46,040 bases of DNA from Pyrinomonadaceae bacterium (GCA_019694345.1 JAIBCA010000128.1:1-46040); one strand, 5' to 3'; counted from the first letter of the stretch, positions 20,209 through 29,303 are shown. Program-made: numbers and translations. The notes: generated from the sequence alone by a model not told the origin.

Positions 20209-21066
20209 ATGAAAAAGTCTCACCTGATCCTAGTCGCAATCTTTCTCTTTAGCATCTCCGCAATTGCCCAACAGCGTCCACGCTTTTTCGACAATTTTGA
20301 CACGGCCAAGGGCGTACAGGTCTACCGACCAGCCCCGGCGGTTACCACGCCGCTTACCAAACAAACCGCAAAAGGCAAAAAGCTCACACAGAAGACCGCT
20401 CAAGTGGTGGTCACTGGCAGATCCCGCATGAACGTCGGCGACGGTCTCACCCAACGAGAGTCCGATCGCTCAGCCGAAGTTACGCGGCTGATGATGGCAG
20501 CCGGATCGAGCATGAAAGGATTTACGACCGGCGACCCCGTAATAGACGCCTATATTGTCGATTCCAGCCGCCGGTACAATATTGACCCTCTCTTGATATA
20601 CGCGCAGATGCATCAGGAGTCGTCATTTAAGTTGCGTGCAACTTCATACAAGGGGGCGAGTGGCCTGATGCAGTTAATGCCCGCGACCGCGCGCCGGCTC
20701 GGGGTTACGAATATCTACGATCCGAAGCAAAACATCGAAGGCGGCGTTAAATATATGAGGATGTTGCTCAATATGTTCGGTCAGGACGTCAATCTTGCCT
20801 TGGCCGGGTATAACGCCGGTGAGGGGGCAGTGATGAAGTATGGCAATTCGATTCCCCCGTACGCAGAAACCCGTGAATATGTAAGGCGCATCTCTGCACG
20901 ATACAGTTCGATCACCAATCCGTCATTTATTCGCTCGGCAAAGCGCGTTAATAACGAGACGGCAGTGAAGCTGGAAAAGAAGGAGTCTCGCCCGCTGGCA
21001 GTATACGAACCGAACGCGATCACTATACGCCTAGCCGACGGCCGAATGCGGTTGGTGAATCAATAA
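20209..21066 (+). CDS. Exported lytic transglycosylase (SLT domain)
   Basis: Murein lytic transglycosylase that cleaves peptidoglycan glycan strands. The start at ATG 20209 gives a signal peptide MKKSHLILVAIFLFSISAIAQ; an in-frame codon 36 bases upstream would only lengthen it, and neither has a clear Shine-Dalgarno. A basic linker (about 40-110) leads to the SLT domain (about 112-240): catalytic Glu137 in YAQMHQESSF, then YKGASGLMQLMPATARRLG, IEGGVKYMRMLL and ALAGYNAGEGAV. The C-terminal 45 residues are basic and unassigned. 285 residues, complete. A strong intrinsic terminator follows at 21155-21185. The divergent gap upstream (20038-20208) contains no convincing promoter. Confidence 0.92.
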   Translation: MKKSHLILVAIFLFSISAIAQQRPRFFDNFDTAKGVQVYRPAPAVTTPLTKQTAKGKKLTQKTAQVVVTGRSRMNVGDGLTQRESDRSAEVTRLMMAAGSSMKGFTTGDPVIDAYIVDSSRRYNIDPLLIYAQMHQESSFKLRATSYKGASGLMQLMPATARRLGVTNIYDPKQNIEGGVKYMRMLLNMFGQDVNLALAGYNAGEGAVMKYGNSIPPYAETREYVRRISARYSSITNPSFIRSAKRVNNETAVKLEKKESRPLAVYEPNAITIRLADGRMRLVNQ

Positions 21067-21154
21067 GATTTGAGGCTCGCACGCGTTTCCGCATACAAGC
21101 CTCAAAAACACTTCCCACCGAGTTAGTCTCTTCTCCACTAGTCCATTGAGACAT

Positions 21155-21185
21155 GCGGCCGGTTCGTACACCGGCCGCCTTTTTT
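21155..21185 (+). terminator. Intrinsic terminator of the lytic transglycosylase gene
   Basis: GCGGCCGGT (21155-21163) pairs perfectly with ACCGGCCGC (21170-21178) around TCGTAC, followed by C and six T (21180-21185). Correct orientation, 88 bases after the stop codon. Confidence 0.9.
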
Positions 21186-21231
21186 GTCCCGCAAAGTCAC
21201 GACGCAAAACGGCCCGTAGCCGTTCAGGTGC

Positions 21232-22075
21232 TTATCGAACGTAGGCGTTCGGCACCGGAATGTCGCCGGTCTGTCCAAATTGCTGTATCAGCGTTCCGGC
21301 CGTCGACCGATTTACATACCAAGTCGAATTCGACGGACGGAAAACCGCACCGTCCATCTTACCGTCTCCGTCGTAATCGCCCGGTGCCGGAACGTCTGAA
21401 CTTCCGCCGAAAGGAAACGCAAAAAACGTCTGATCTTCGCTGCGGAGAACATACCAAGTTCCATTCGACGGCCGCCAGTATGCAACATCGGCTTTTCCAT
21501 CACCGGTATAATCTCCCGGTACAGCCCTGTCGCTTGACGAACCGAACTGGGTAACATATGTGCCGCCCGCACTACGCAATATCCACCATTCGGCGCCACT
21601 GGCGCCAGTCGGACGGTATATTCCGATGTCAGCCAGCGAGTCGCCGTCATAATCCGCCGGTACCGGCAGATCCGTCGTCAGCCCAAATTGTTGGATCGTG
21701 GTGCCGCCAGTCGACTTGTTGATGTACCAAGTTGCATTAGACGGCCGAAAGACAGCCGCGTCAGCTTTGCCGTCGCCATCGTAGTCGCCCGGTACCGGCA
21801 CATCCGTACTGCTTCCGAAGGGAAACGCGTAGAAGGAAAAGTCCTCGCTCCGAAGAATGAACCACGAACCCGACGAGGGCCGGAAAAACGCCAGATCGGA
21901 CTTTCCGTCACCGGTGTAGTCAAACGGAACGACCTTGTCGGTCGAAGCCCCAAACTGGGCCGCGCCGGTACTCTGATCTCCGCTGCGCTGAAACCACCAC
22001 TCGCCCTGTGCCGGCCGAAAGATCGACAGATCCGTTTTACTGTCACCGTCAAAATCGGCGATCGGCTTGCGAGTG
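21232..22075 (-). repeat. Six FG-GAP repeats arranged as a duplicated three-repeat block
   Basis: Within the preceding gene, repeats 1 and 4 share EWW..RS...QFG.S(T/S)D, repeats 2 and 5 share LRSED.(S/T)F(Y/F)AFPFG.S(T/S)D, and repeats 3 and 6 share VFRPSN(A/S)TWY(I/V)N(K/R)ST.GT.IQQFG. This order implies that a unit of about 135 codons was duplicated as one piece. Confidence 0.8.
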
Positions 22076-23748
22076 GCGGCACACCCCGGAAAAACGAAGG
22101 TTCCGATCCTGGTCGCATACCCGGTCGTCGAAGTTGTCGAATAGTATTCGTTCGTGTACCAAAAAGTACAGTCGTCTAACGGATCGACATTCATCGACGT
22201 ATAATCGCCCCAGCGATTGCCTGAGCTTGTTTGGGCTCCACCGCCGTTGATGATCGTGCCCTCGCCCTGGGGCATCATACCCAGCGGATCCGTAACGAGT
22301 CGGCCGGTGTACCGAATGCCGGGGTAAACTTCGCCCTGTCCGACCGTGTTACCGTTCGAGACACTATATCCCATACCCATGTTTCCTTTGCGATCCATTG
22401 CGATGCTGCCCATCCAACGATGGATACCATCGGTAGCACCGGGCCCAAAGGTTCCTTCCTGAAATATGACGGGGTTGAGATTCGGGCTTCGGATCTCCCA
22501 CCAGCGCATTCCCGACATGCCCGGACTGGACTCAACCGACTGCAATGTAACCAGCGATTCATGGGTTCCAAAATTGCGATAAGCGAGGCGAAAGGTCGGC
22601 CGCTGTCGGTACGAGAGTATATCGAGCCGAACCGTGGTGCCAGGCTGGGGAATACAGCTTCGCGAGGTCGGGGTGCAGGGGAAAATCGTGTCGAACGGAG
22701 CCGAGTTCAAAATGATCGGGCCCGTCAGTACTGAGGTTTCCGGTGCCGTCCAGTTGACGTCGAACTTGTAAAGTAGCAAGGCATCTGCCGCGGCCCCTGC
22801 GTCGTTGTCCGAACTGCCGACGAAGTATGCCGGACTGCCTGCAGGGGGCAGAGCAAATCCGTCCATATCGACCGGCAGAAGTCCGTTCGGTCCGGAGGCC
22901 CCCTGGACCACCTCCTTCCGAGCAACTCTGGCAACTGGATTTCCAACCAGCATTTGCGAGCGTTCAAGAGCCATGACCCCAAGAACGCCGCCAGTGTTTT
23001 CACGAGTGTTCAAAAGGTAGGCATTCGGCCATACACCGTACTTTGGATAATCCGGGAAAGTCGGGGTTTCAAAGGCGTAGCGATAATAGGTTCCGAGCGG
23101 GTCCGCCGTCGTCGAGACCGCAACGCAATTAAAGAATGGGCCGGTCGAGTCTGAGAATTGGCTGATAAGCCAACGGTCGGCGAGCTGGTCGTACAATACC
23201 ACCGGGTCACCGGCATTTTCGGTCTGACAAGGACCGCCAAAGCCCGCAAAGAGGGTATTGATGTTGGAGGGGCCGAATAGCGACGTGCCGGAACGGCTAA
23301 AGATCTGAAATCTAGCGTTTACAGTCTGAATGTAGTGATTGGGACCGATATCGCCGTTCGGGTCCGGCGGCGTACTGCCGTTGCCGCCCATTCCCGCAAA
23401 ATTGGCGAGCGGGGCCGGGATAAGGTCCGGCGAACTAAAAACTCCCACGCCTAAAGCCGACTGAAGTGCCCTGTCCGGCGAGTGCCTGGTGTCGTTAACG
23501 GGGCCTTCGTTACCCTTATCGTCGTCAGCCTTCTTAGCCTTGGTCGAAAGATCCGGCCTGAGCGATCTGAGCGGCGGCGAAACGTCAAATTTCTTTGCGG
23601 GCTCAATAGTGATCCCGTCCTGAACTGCCCCGTCCTGCGCCGCGATCGTCTGTGTCAAGGTCAAGAGCAACAGACTGCACACAAATAAAAACACCATCGC
23701 CGCTGAACCAAACAAGTGCTGACTCAGTCGGCCAAAATTCGAGCTCAT
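21232..23748 (-). CDS. Secreted FG-GAP/VCBS-type calcium-binding repeat protein
   Basis: 838-residue exported protein. ATG 23748 is chosen over an upstream in-frame codon at 23871 because GGAGGG lies about 10 bases before it and a long signal peptide (to TQTIAAQ) then begins near the N-terminus. The central region (about 90-560) includes GNGSTPPDPNGDIGPNHYIQ and DPVVLYDQLADRWLISQFS, a fold common in secreted acidobacterial proteins. The final 290 residues or so are six FG-GAP-like repeats of 44-48 residues, each with a Ca-binding loop of DYDGDGKAD type, then FRPS, a W-containing strand and QFG-x-STD. The six form two copies of a three-repeat block. Probably a surface or matrix protein; function unknown. 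Confidence 0.85.
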   Translation of the reverse strand: MSSNFGRLSQHLFGSAAMVFLFVCSLLLLTLTQTIAAQDGAVQDGITIEPAKKFDVSPPLRSLRPDLSTKAKKADDDKGNEGPVNDTRHSPDRALQSALGVGVFSSPDLIPAPLANFAGMGGNGSTPPDPNGDIGPNHYIQTVNARFQIFSRSGTSLFGPSNINTLFAGFGGPCQTENAGDPVVLYDQLADRWLISQFSDSTGPFFNCVAVSTTADPLGTYYRYAFETPTFPDYPKYGVWPNAYLLNTRENTGGVLGVMALERSQMLVGNPVARVARKEVVQGASGPNGLLPVDMDGFALPPAGSPAYFVGSSDNDAGAAADALLLYKFDVNWTAPETSVLTGPIILNSAPFDTIFPCTPTSRSCIPQPGTTVRLDILSYRQRPTFRLAYRNFGTHESLVTLQSVESSPGMSGMRWWEIRSPNLNPVIFQEGTFGPGATDGIHRWMGSIAMDRKGNMGMGYSVSNGNTVGQGEVYPGIRYTGRLVTDPLGMMPQGEGTIINGGGAQTSSGNRWGDYTSMNVDPLDDCTFWYTNEYYSTTSTTGYATRIGTFVFPGCAATRKPIADFDGDSKTDLSIFRPAQGEWWFQRSGDQSTGAAQFGASTDKVVPFDYTGDGKSDLAFFRPSSGSWFILRSEDFSFYAFPFGSSTDVPVPGDYDGDGKADAAVFRPSNATWYINKSTGGTTIQQFGLTTDLPVPADYDGDSLADIGIYRPTGASGAEWWILRSAGGTYVTQFGSSSDRAVPGDYTGDGKADVAYWRPSNGTWYVLRSEDQTFFAFPFGGSSDVPAPGDYDGDGKMDGAVFRPSNSTWYVNRSTAGTLIQQFGQTGDIPVPNAYVR

Positions 23749-23855
23749 TAAAATTAACCCTCCGTGATCAATTCGTTTAAGCGACGATAACACGTCCAGC
23801 GGGAAAATCGTAGTCTGCCAACTGTTGAGCAAATATGGTCGGTCATATTGAAGAG

Positions 23856-23890
23856 CAGGCCGTCCGATCAATTCTTGATCGGACGGCCTG
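23856..23890 (-). terminator. Perfect 15-bp hairpin between pilC and the FG-GAP gene
   Basis: 23856-23870 is exactly complementary to 23876-23890, with loop ATTCT. It lies 76 bases past the pilC stop and before the FG-GAP gene, suiting a transcript-end or processing signal for the pil operon. No T-run follows on either strand, so it is not a textbook intrinsic terminator. The remainder of 23749-23966 shows only the Shine-Dalgarno of the FG-GAP gene. Confidence 0.55.
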
Positions 23891-23966
23891 AAGTAATGAA
23901 ACGAAGTGAAAGAAAAGCTGAAGATCCAGCAGGAATACCTCGGTCAGATATTTAAGACGGTTTCGC

Positions 23967-25199
23967 CTATTTTGCACCTCCGGCGAGCTTGCCGATGAGC
24001 GAAAACAACGGTAGATACATCGAGATCACGATGCCGCCGATGGTTACGCCGAGGAAAGCAATGAGGACCGGTTCCATCAAGCCGAGAAGGTCAGCTATAG
24101 CGGTATCGACCTCCTCTTCATAAAAGTCCGCGATCTTGCCCAACATGGCATCGAGAGCACCGGTCTGTTCGCCCACACCGATCATCTGTCCGACCATGTG
24201 CGGAAATACGTTGGTTGCTTTTAGCGGGTCTACAAAGTTCTCGCCGCGTTCTACGCCGGCTCGGACCTTAAGAATGGCGTCCTCGATGATCACGTTGCCT
24301 GCGGTCTTGGCCGTGATGTCCAGCGACTGGAGGATTGGCACACCCGATGAAAGCAACGTCGACAAGATACGCGAAAATCGGGCGACCGCGACCTTTCTGA
24401 GAATGCTGCCGAAGATCGGGGTTTTCAGCAGCAGAGCATCTATCTGCCAACGCCCCTTGGGTGTCTTGTAGTAAGTGCGGATACCTACTGCCGAAGCGAT
24501 CAAAACCACAAGCGTGGTCAGGCCACCCCAACCGGCAATAAAACCGGAGATCGACATTACGATGCGGGTTGGCAGCGGCAGGGCCTCACCCGGCCCGAGA
24601 AGGCCGAGGAAGATCTGTTCGAACTGAGGTATGACCACGATCATGATGATCGCGATCGCACCAATCGCGACCGTAATGACAGCGGCTGGGTAGATCGACG
24701 CTGAAACGATGCTTCGTTTCAGCTTGACGACCTTTTCGATCAATGTTGCGAGACGCTGAAGGATCAGATCGAGCACACCGCCTGTCTCGCCGGCCTCGAC
24801 CATATGAGTGAACAGACTGTCGAACACCTTCGGGTGTTTTTGAAGGGCGGCAAATAATGTCGAACCTTCTTCTACACTTTGTCTGACCTGACGCAGGACA
24901 TCCTTAAAAAATGCATTTAGCTGCTGCTCCGCGAGGATGTCCAAACACTGAACAAGCGGTAAACCGGCATCGATCATGACCGAAAACTGACGGGTGAATA
25001 CCGCCAACTCCTTAGCCTTGACCTTTTTACGCGTGCCGAGTTTTGGGATCGAAATCTCGCGCCCCTTTTCCGAGGCTTGGGTCATAACGATCTGCTCGCG
25101 ACGCAGCAGCGCTCGCAGTTCATCCTGAGTAGCGGCCTCGCGTTCGCCGGTGACTAATTCGTTGAGGCGATTTCTGCCCTTAAATGCAAATGTTGGCAT
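23967..25199 (-). CDS. pilC: Type IV pilus / type II secretion inner-membrane platform protein
   Basis: PilC/GspF-family polytopic platform protein that couples the PilB and PilT ATPases to pilus assembly. 410 residues. Two T2SSF domains are visible: the first around KAKELAVFTRQFSVMIDAGLPLVQCLDIL, with QVRQSVEEGSTLFAALQKHPKVFDSLF and VEAGETGGVLDLILQRLA; the second repeats it (FSRILSTLLSSGVPILQSLDITA ... VGEQTGALDAMLGKIADFYEEEVD). Membrane helices lie after each (VITVAIGAIAIIMIVVIPQF; EPVLIAFLGVTIGGIVISMYLPLF). TAGGAG precedes the ATG. Last gene of the pil operon, 31 bases after pilT. Confidence 0.95.
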   Translation of the reverse strand: MPTFAFKGRNRLNELVTGEREAATQDELRALLRREQIVMTQASEKGREISIPKLGTRKKVKAKELAVFTRQFSVMIDAGLPLVQCLDILAEQQLNAFFKDVLRQVRQSVEEGSTLFAALQKHPKVFDSLFTHMVEAGETGGVLDLILQRLATLIEKVVKLKRSIVSASIYPAAVITVAIGAIAIIMIVVIPQFEQIFLGLLGPGEALPLPTRIVMSISGFIAGWGGLTTLVVLIASAVGIRTYYKTPKGRWQIDALLLKTPIFGSILRKVAVARFSRILSTLLSSGVPILQSLDITAKTAGNVIIEDAILKVRAGVERGENFVDPLKATNVFPHMVGQMIGVGEQTGALDAMLGKIADFYEEEVDTAIADLLGLMEPVLIAFLGVTIGGIVISMYLPLFSLIGKLAGGAK

Positions 25200-25230
25200 A
25201 GCTTTTTAGCTCCTATTGATCAATTGGCGA

Positions 25231-26433
25231 CTAGCGGGGGCGCTCGCCTATATTTCGTGCTTGGGCATACGGACTGCCGCCTGCGGGCCGGGTCAATGGG
25301 CGGCCGACACCGCCATAGGTATCATTCAGCCCCGAGCCGCGTTCGATAAGTTCACGCAGTTCATCAGGGTTTGACGATCTCTGCATCGCAACTTCAAGCG
25401 TGATCTGCTTTTTGTGGACCAGTGTTGCAAGCGACTGGTTGAACGTCTGCATGCCGAACTTGTCTTGACCGGTCTGCATCATTGAATAGATCTGGTGGAT
25501 CTTGTCCTCGCGAATGAGGTTGCGGATCGCCGAATTAGGTACAAGGATCTCGAGGGCCATCGCCCGTCCGTCACCCGATGCCTTGGGGAGAAGCGTCTGA
25601 CACATTATGCCTTCGAGAACCAATGACAGCTGCGTGCGAACCTGAGCCTGCTGGCCGGCGGGAAACACGTCAATGATACGGTTGATCGTCGAATAAGCCG
25701 AATTGGTGTGTAGGGTGGCGAACGTCAAGTGCCCCGTCTCAGCAATCCGAAGTGCCATCTCGATCGTTTCGAGGTCACGCATTTCGCCGACGAGCACGAC
25801 ATCAGGATCCTGACGGAGGGCGGTACGCAAGGCGGCAGCAAATGAATGAGTGTCGGCGGCAACCTCGCGCTGATTGACGACGCAGTTCTTGTGGTTGTGC
25901 AGAAATTCGATCGGGTCTTCGATCGTCAATATATGATCGTGTCGATCGACATTTATCTTGTCCACCATCGATGCGAGGGTAGTCGATTTACCGGAGCCGG
26001 TGGGGCCGGTCACAAGGATCAAGCCGCGAGGCTTTTTGCAAAGGTCCGACACGACCGGCGGCAACCCGAGAGCGTCAAACGTCTTGATCTCGTACGGGAT
26101 AGCACGAAATACGGCACCAACCGCACCTTTCTGATTAAAGAGATTGGCACGAAATCGAGACATTCCCTTGAGGCCGAACGAAAAGTCCAGTTCAAGATTC
26201 TCTTCGAACCGGTGTTTCTGAGCATCGGTCAGAACGGAGTATGCCAAACGTTTGGTATCGCCCGCTGTCATTGCCGGGATACCCGGCAATGGTGACAGAT
26301 GGCCGTTGACTCGGACCTGCGGGGCTGAATTGGTGGACAGGTGGAGGTCCGATCCGCCGAGGTCGGTGAGCCTTTTTAGGAGGTCAGGGAGTGTCAATTG
26401 CGATTCGACACTGGCCTGTTGTTCGAAGTTCAT
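25231..26433 (-). CDS. pilT: Twitching motility retraction ATPase
   Basis: PilT hexameric ATPase that retracts type IV pili. 400 residues. Visible motifs: N-terminal SDLHLSTNSAPQVRVNG, Walker A GPTGSGKST (143-151), the Asp box TIEDPIEF, Walker B DPDVVLVGEMRDLETIEMAL, and the His box ETGHLTFATLHTN. The typical PilT C-terminal AIRNLIREDKIHQIYSMMQTG is present, which separates it from PilB. AAAGGAA lies 9 bases upstream of the ATG. The C-terminal tail of about 40 residues (RGSGLNDTYGGVGRPLTRPAG...) is disordered-looking. It sits 5 bases after the basic hypothetical gene in the operon. Confidence 0.96.
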   Translation of the reverse strand: MNFEQQASVESQLTLPDLLKRLTDLGGSDLHLSTNSAPQVRVNGHLSPLPGIPAMTAGDTKRLAYSVLTDAQKHRFEENLELDFSFGLKGMSRFRANLFNQKGAVGAVFRAIPYEIKTFDALGLPPVVSDLCKKPRGLILVTGPTGSGKSTTLASMVDKINVDRHDHILTIEDPIEFLHNHKNCVVNQREVAADTHSFAAALRTALRQDPDVVLVGEMRDLETIEMALRIAETGHLTFATLHTNSAYSTINRIIDVFPAGQQAQVRTQLSLVLEGIMCQTLLPKASGDGRAMALEILVPNSAIRNLIREDKIHQIYSMMQTGQDKFGMQTFNQSLATLVHKKQITLEVAMQRSSNPDELRELIERGSGLNDTYGGVGRPLTRPAGGSPYAQARNIGERPR

Positions 26434-26438
26434 AGTGT

Positions 26439-27230
26439 TTATTCCTTTAAGGAAGCTCGTTGAGCCGGCCGAATGCGGCTCTGGAGGGAATTGATGACCT
26501 TTTCAGATTCTTCAGCGAGTCGTTCAGCCTCTTCAACTGGAGAATTTGTCGCGACATTGTAGATCCGGCCGTCGACCTCGGTGAAATAGAACATTCTGGA
26601 TTGAACTTTTCCGTTCTTGGACTGTGATTGGGCGACGACAACATATACATCTCGTCCGCCGATCTGCTTTTCGTAGTCGTTCACGACCCAGCCGTTCTCC
26701 TGGATCATTCGATTGATGATTTCACGGCGAAGCGAAACCGTTGAAACACCTCCGACCGCCTTATTGCGGCCCCCGATCGCGGTTTCGCCGATAGCCGGCC
26801 CGACTACTGATATCGACGCCGATCCGACCTGCGATCCGGCCGAATCATCCACCCGAAACCGTATCTCGCCATTCGGACTCTGTGCCGCATTGACCATTGC
26901 AGGGGAATTTTCGCGGGCTGGTTGGGTTGCATGATTTTTGGCTGCTCGACCTGGGACCCTGGCGACCATCTTTTCAGAATTGCCGGCCGCCCGCATCTTC
27001 GCGAGTCTGATCTGACGTAAACGCAAAGCTCTTTGGCGAGCCCGTAGAGCCTTGCGCTTGGCCTCGCGTGCCCGGTACTGACGCCACCATTTCTTCGAGT
27101 ATTTTTTGTAGTGCTTGCGCTGCTTTCGTTGTTTGCGCGGTCCGGCCTCAGCATTGTCCGTCGCGAGTGGGATGATCACCCCGATGCCGAACAACAGTGC
27201 CAATGATAATGCGATTGCCCTAAGTAACAT
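26439..27230 (-). CDS. Exported, strongly basic protein of unknown function within the pil operon
   Basis: Not recognised. 263 residues with a signal peptide (MLLRAIALSLALLFGIGVII, cleavage near NAEA). A Lys/Arg-rich helical stretch (about 32-82, with repeated KRKALRARQRALRLRQ-like runs) follows, then a low-complexity linker and a C-terminal globular part (about 165-245, RREIINRMIQENGWVVNDYE ... GRDVYVVVAQSQ ... RMFYFTEVDGRIYNVAT). GGAGGAAAT just before ATG is among the strongest ribosome-binding sites in the window. It lies 17 bases after pilB and 5 before pilT, so it is almost certainly co-expressed with the pilus motor. A periplasmic pilus-associated or peptidoglycan-binding role is inference only. 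Confidence 0.75.
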   Translation of the reverse strand: MLLRAIALSLALLFGIGVIIPLATDNAEAGPRKQRKQRKHYKKYSKKWWRQYRAREAKRKALRARQRALRLRQIRLAKMRAAGNSEKMVARVPGRAAKNHATQPARENSPAMVNAAQSPNGEIRFRVDDSAGSQVGSASISVVGPAIGETAIGGRNKAVGGVSTVSLRREIINRMIQENGWVVNDYEKQIGGRDVYVVVAQSQSKNGKVQSRMFYFTEVDGRIYNVATNSPVEEAERLAEESEKVINSLQSRIRPAQRASLKE

Positions 27231-27247
27231 ATTTCCTCCAATCGGCC

Positions 27248-29089
27248 CTAAAGGACCGTTTCCTTCACGACCTCCTCAATGGTCGTTATGCCCTCACGTA
27301 TCTTGCACAGGCCTGACTCACGAAGCGTGATCATTCCCATCTCGATCGCCTTTCTGCGAAGTTCCATGGCGCTGGCGCCGATGATTATCAATTCACGGAG
27401 TTCATCGTTGATCTCCATTACTTCATATAGCCCGACGCGACCCTTGAATCCGGTGTTGTTGCACGTCTTGCAACCGCGGCCCTTGTACAGTTTCAGTGTG
27501 CCTATCTCGTCTGGCGAAAAGCCGACCCCGGCCAGTCCCTCGGGCGGAAGGCTCACCTCTTCCTTGCAATCGACACAGATGCGTCGGATCAGACGCTGAG
27601 CCTGAATGATGTTGACCGACGTGGCGACCAGAAATGGTTCGATGCCCATATTTACAAGTCGCGAAACTGTTGACGGTGCATCGTTGGTGTGCAGGGTCGA
27701 AAGGACAAGGTGTCCTGTAAGGGCGGCTTTGATCGCGATCTCGGCGGTCTCAAAATCACGTATTTCGCCGACGAGAACGATGTTGGGATCCTGTCGGAGA
27801 AAGGAGCGTAGAGCGGCCGCAAAATTTAGTCCGATCTGCTCTTTCATTTGTACCTGATTGATACCGGTGAGGTTGAACTCGACCGGATCCTCGGCTGTCA
27901 TGATGTTGGTCTCAGGTGTGTTCAGGGCCTGAAGTGCTGAATATAGTGTATTGGTCTTACCCGAGCCGGTCGGCCCTGTAACGAGCACCATTCCATATGG
28001 ATTGGAGATCGCTCGTTTGAATTTGTCGAGGCTCTCCTGCTCGAATCCCAACTTGGTCATGTCGAGCATGAGCTTGTCCTTGTCGAGCAATCGGAGCACT
28101 ACCTTCTCGCCAAAAAGTGTCGGCAGGCTCGAAACACGAAAATCCAGCTCGCGAGATCGATTGTCGATCTTGACCTTGATCTTGATGCGTCCATCCTGTG
28201 GCAGGCGTTTCTCGGATATGTCGAGCTTCGCCATGATCTTGAGACGCGAAATGAGCGGGTCGCGGATCTTCATCGGCGGGTGCATTACATCGTAAAGCAC
28301 GCCGTCAATTCGGAAGCGAATACGAAAGTCCTTTTCGTAGGGTTCGACATGGATGTCAGATGCCCCGCGACGAAGTGAATCTACCAGCAGAACATTTACA
28401 AGCCGGACGACCGGGGCATCTTCGCTCGCTTTTGCGAGGGCAGCGAGGTCGATCTCGTCATTGTCCTCAAGAACCTCAAAGTCCTCTGCGTCGTGTGCCG
28501 CCCCGAATTCGAAGCGATCCAGCGAAACGTCGAGATCCGCGTCATTCAGCCTTTCACCAACGGCTACGCCCGATCCATTGGTGTGATGACCGTTCGAACC
28601 GTTCTTCGATGCTTTCTTTTCGCTTTCGATCGCAAATGCCGCGTCGAAAATATCGATCTCGTTCGACCCGATATAGTATTTACCGATCGCAAATTGAATA
28701 GACGATTCAGAAGCAATGACCGGCTCGACATTGAAGCCGGTCATGAACTTGATATCGTCCATCGCAAAAACGTTGGTCGGGTCGGCCATCGCGAGGGTCA
28801 ATGTGGCTCCCACCTTCGAGATCGGAAGTACCGAATATTTGAGTGCGACCTCGTGTGAGATGAGCTTGATCACGTCGGACTCGATCGAGAAGAGCTCAAG
28901 ATTGATGGAGGGGACTCCGTACTGGCGGGACAAAACAGCGGTGATGACGTCATCGGAGACGATATTGAGCTTTACAAGGTTCGAGCCCAGTCGACCTCCG
29001 TTCGTTCTTTGATAGTCCAGTGCCTCACGCAGCTGCTGCGACGTAATGAGGTTCTCGCGGACAAGTATTTCGCCAAGTTTTGCTGACAT
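27248..29089 (-). CDS. pilB: Type IV pilus assembly ATPase
   Basis: PilB/GspE-type extension ATPase. 613 residues. The N-terminal MshEN/GspE_N domain (LGEILVRENLITSQQLREAL) is followed by a linker, an N2 domain (SDIHVEPYEKDFRIRFRIDG), Walker A GPTGSGKT near 372, TAEDPVEF, DPNIVLVGEIRDFETAEIA, ALTGHLVLSTLHTN, and the tetracysteine zinc site CVDC...CKTC (about 510-542) that distinguishes PilB/GspE from PilT. First gene of the pilB-hyp-pilT-pilC operon; pilM-Q and the major pilin are not in this window. A well-formed promoter lies about 115 bases upstream. No strong Shine-Dalgarno. Confidence 0.96.
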   Translation of the reverse strand: MSAKLGEILVRENLITSQQLREALDYQRTNGGRLGSNLVKLNIVSDDVITAVLSRQYGVPSINLELFSIESDVIKLISHEVALKYSVLPISKVGATLTLAMADPTNVFAMDDIKFMTGFNVEPVIASESSIQFAIGKYYIGSNEIDIFDAAFAIESEKKASKNGSNGHHTNGSGVAVGERLNDADLDVSLDRFEFGAAHDAEDFEVLEDNDEIDLAALAKASEDAPVVRLVNVLLVDSLRRGASDIHVEPYEKDFRIRFRIDGVLYDVMHPPMKIRDPLISRLKIMAKLDISEKRLPQDGRIKIKVKIDNRSRELDFRVSSLPTLFGEKVVLRLLDKDKLMLDMTKLGFEQESLDKFKRAISNPYGMVLVTGPTGSGKTNTLYSALQALNTPETNIMTAEDPVEFNLTGINQVQMKEQIGLNFAAALRSFLRQDPNIVLVGEIRDFETAEIAIKAALTGHLVLSTLHTNDAPSTVSRLVNMGIEPFLVATSVNIIQAQRLIRRICVDCKEEVSLPPEGLAGVGFSPDEIGTLKLYKGRGCKTCNNTGFKGRVGLYEVMEINDELRELIIIGASAMELRRKAIEMGMITLRESGLCKIREGITTIEEVVKETVL

Positions 29090-29211
29090 TTAAGTGTAGG
29101 TGTTTTCTCGTCAAGTGCGTTCCCAAACCGCCGGATACTTTTGAAGAGAAATGCTCGATCTATTTGCTGGGATTCAAACGGACTAACGATGATAAACATC
29201 GTTGACACCTA

Positions 29212-29241
29212 ATACTACAATGTTTAACCTGAGAGTGTCAA
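29212..29241 (-). promoter_or_regulatory. Sigma70 promoter of the pil operon, -35 in an inverted repeat
   Basis: On the minus strand, TTGACA (29236-29241, perfect) and TAGTAT (29212-29217) are separated by 18 bases. Transcription would begin near 29205, leaving a leader of roughly 115 bases before pilB. The -35 lies inside GTTGACAC, whose exact inverted copy occupies 29201-29208, just beyond the -10. Confidence 0.75.
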
Positions 29242-29303
29242 CAAATCTTTTCTGCAAAATGAGCGGAAATCGGTCAGACTGACAGGCGGAGACCAAAAAG
29301 CGG

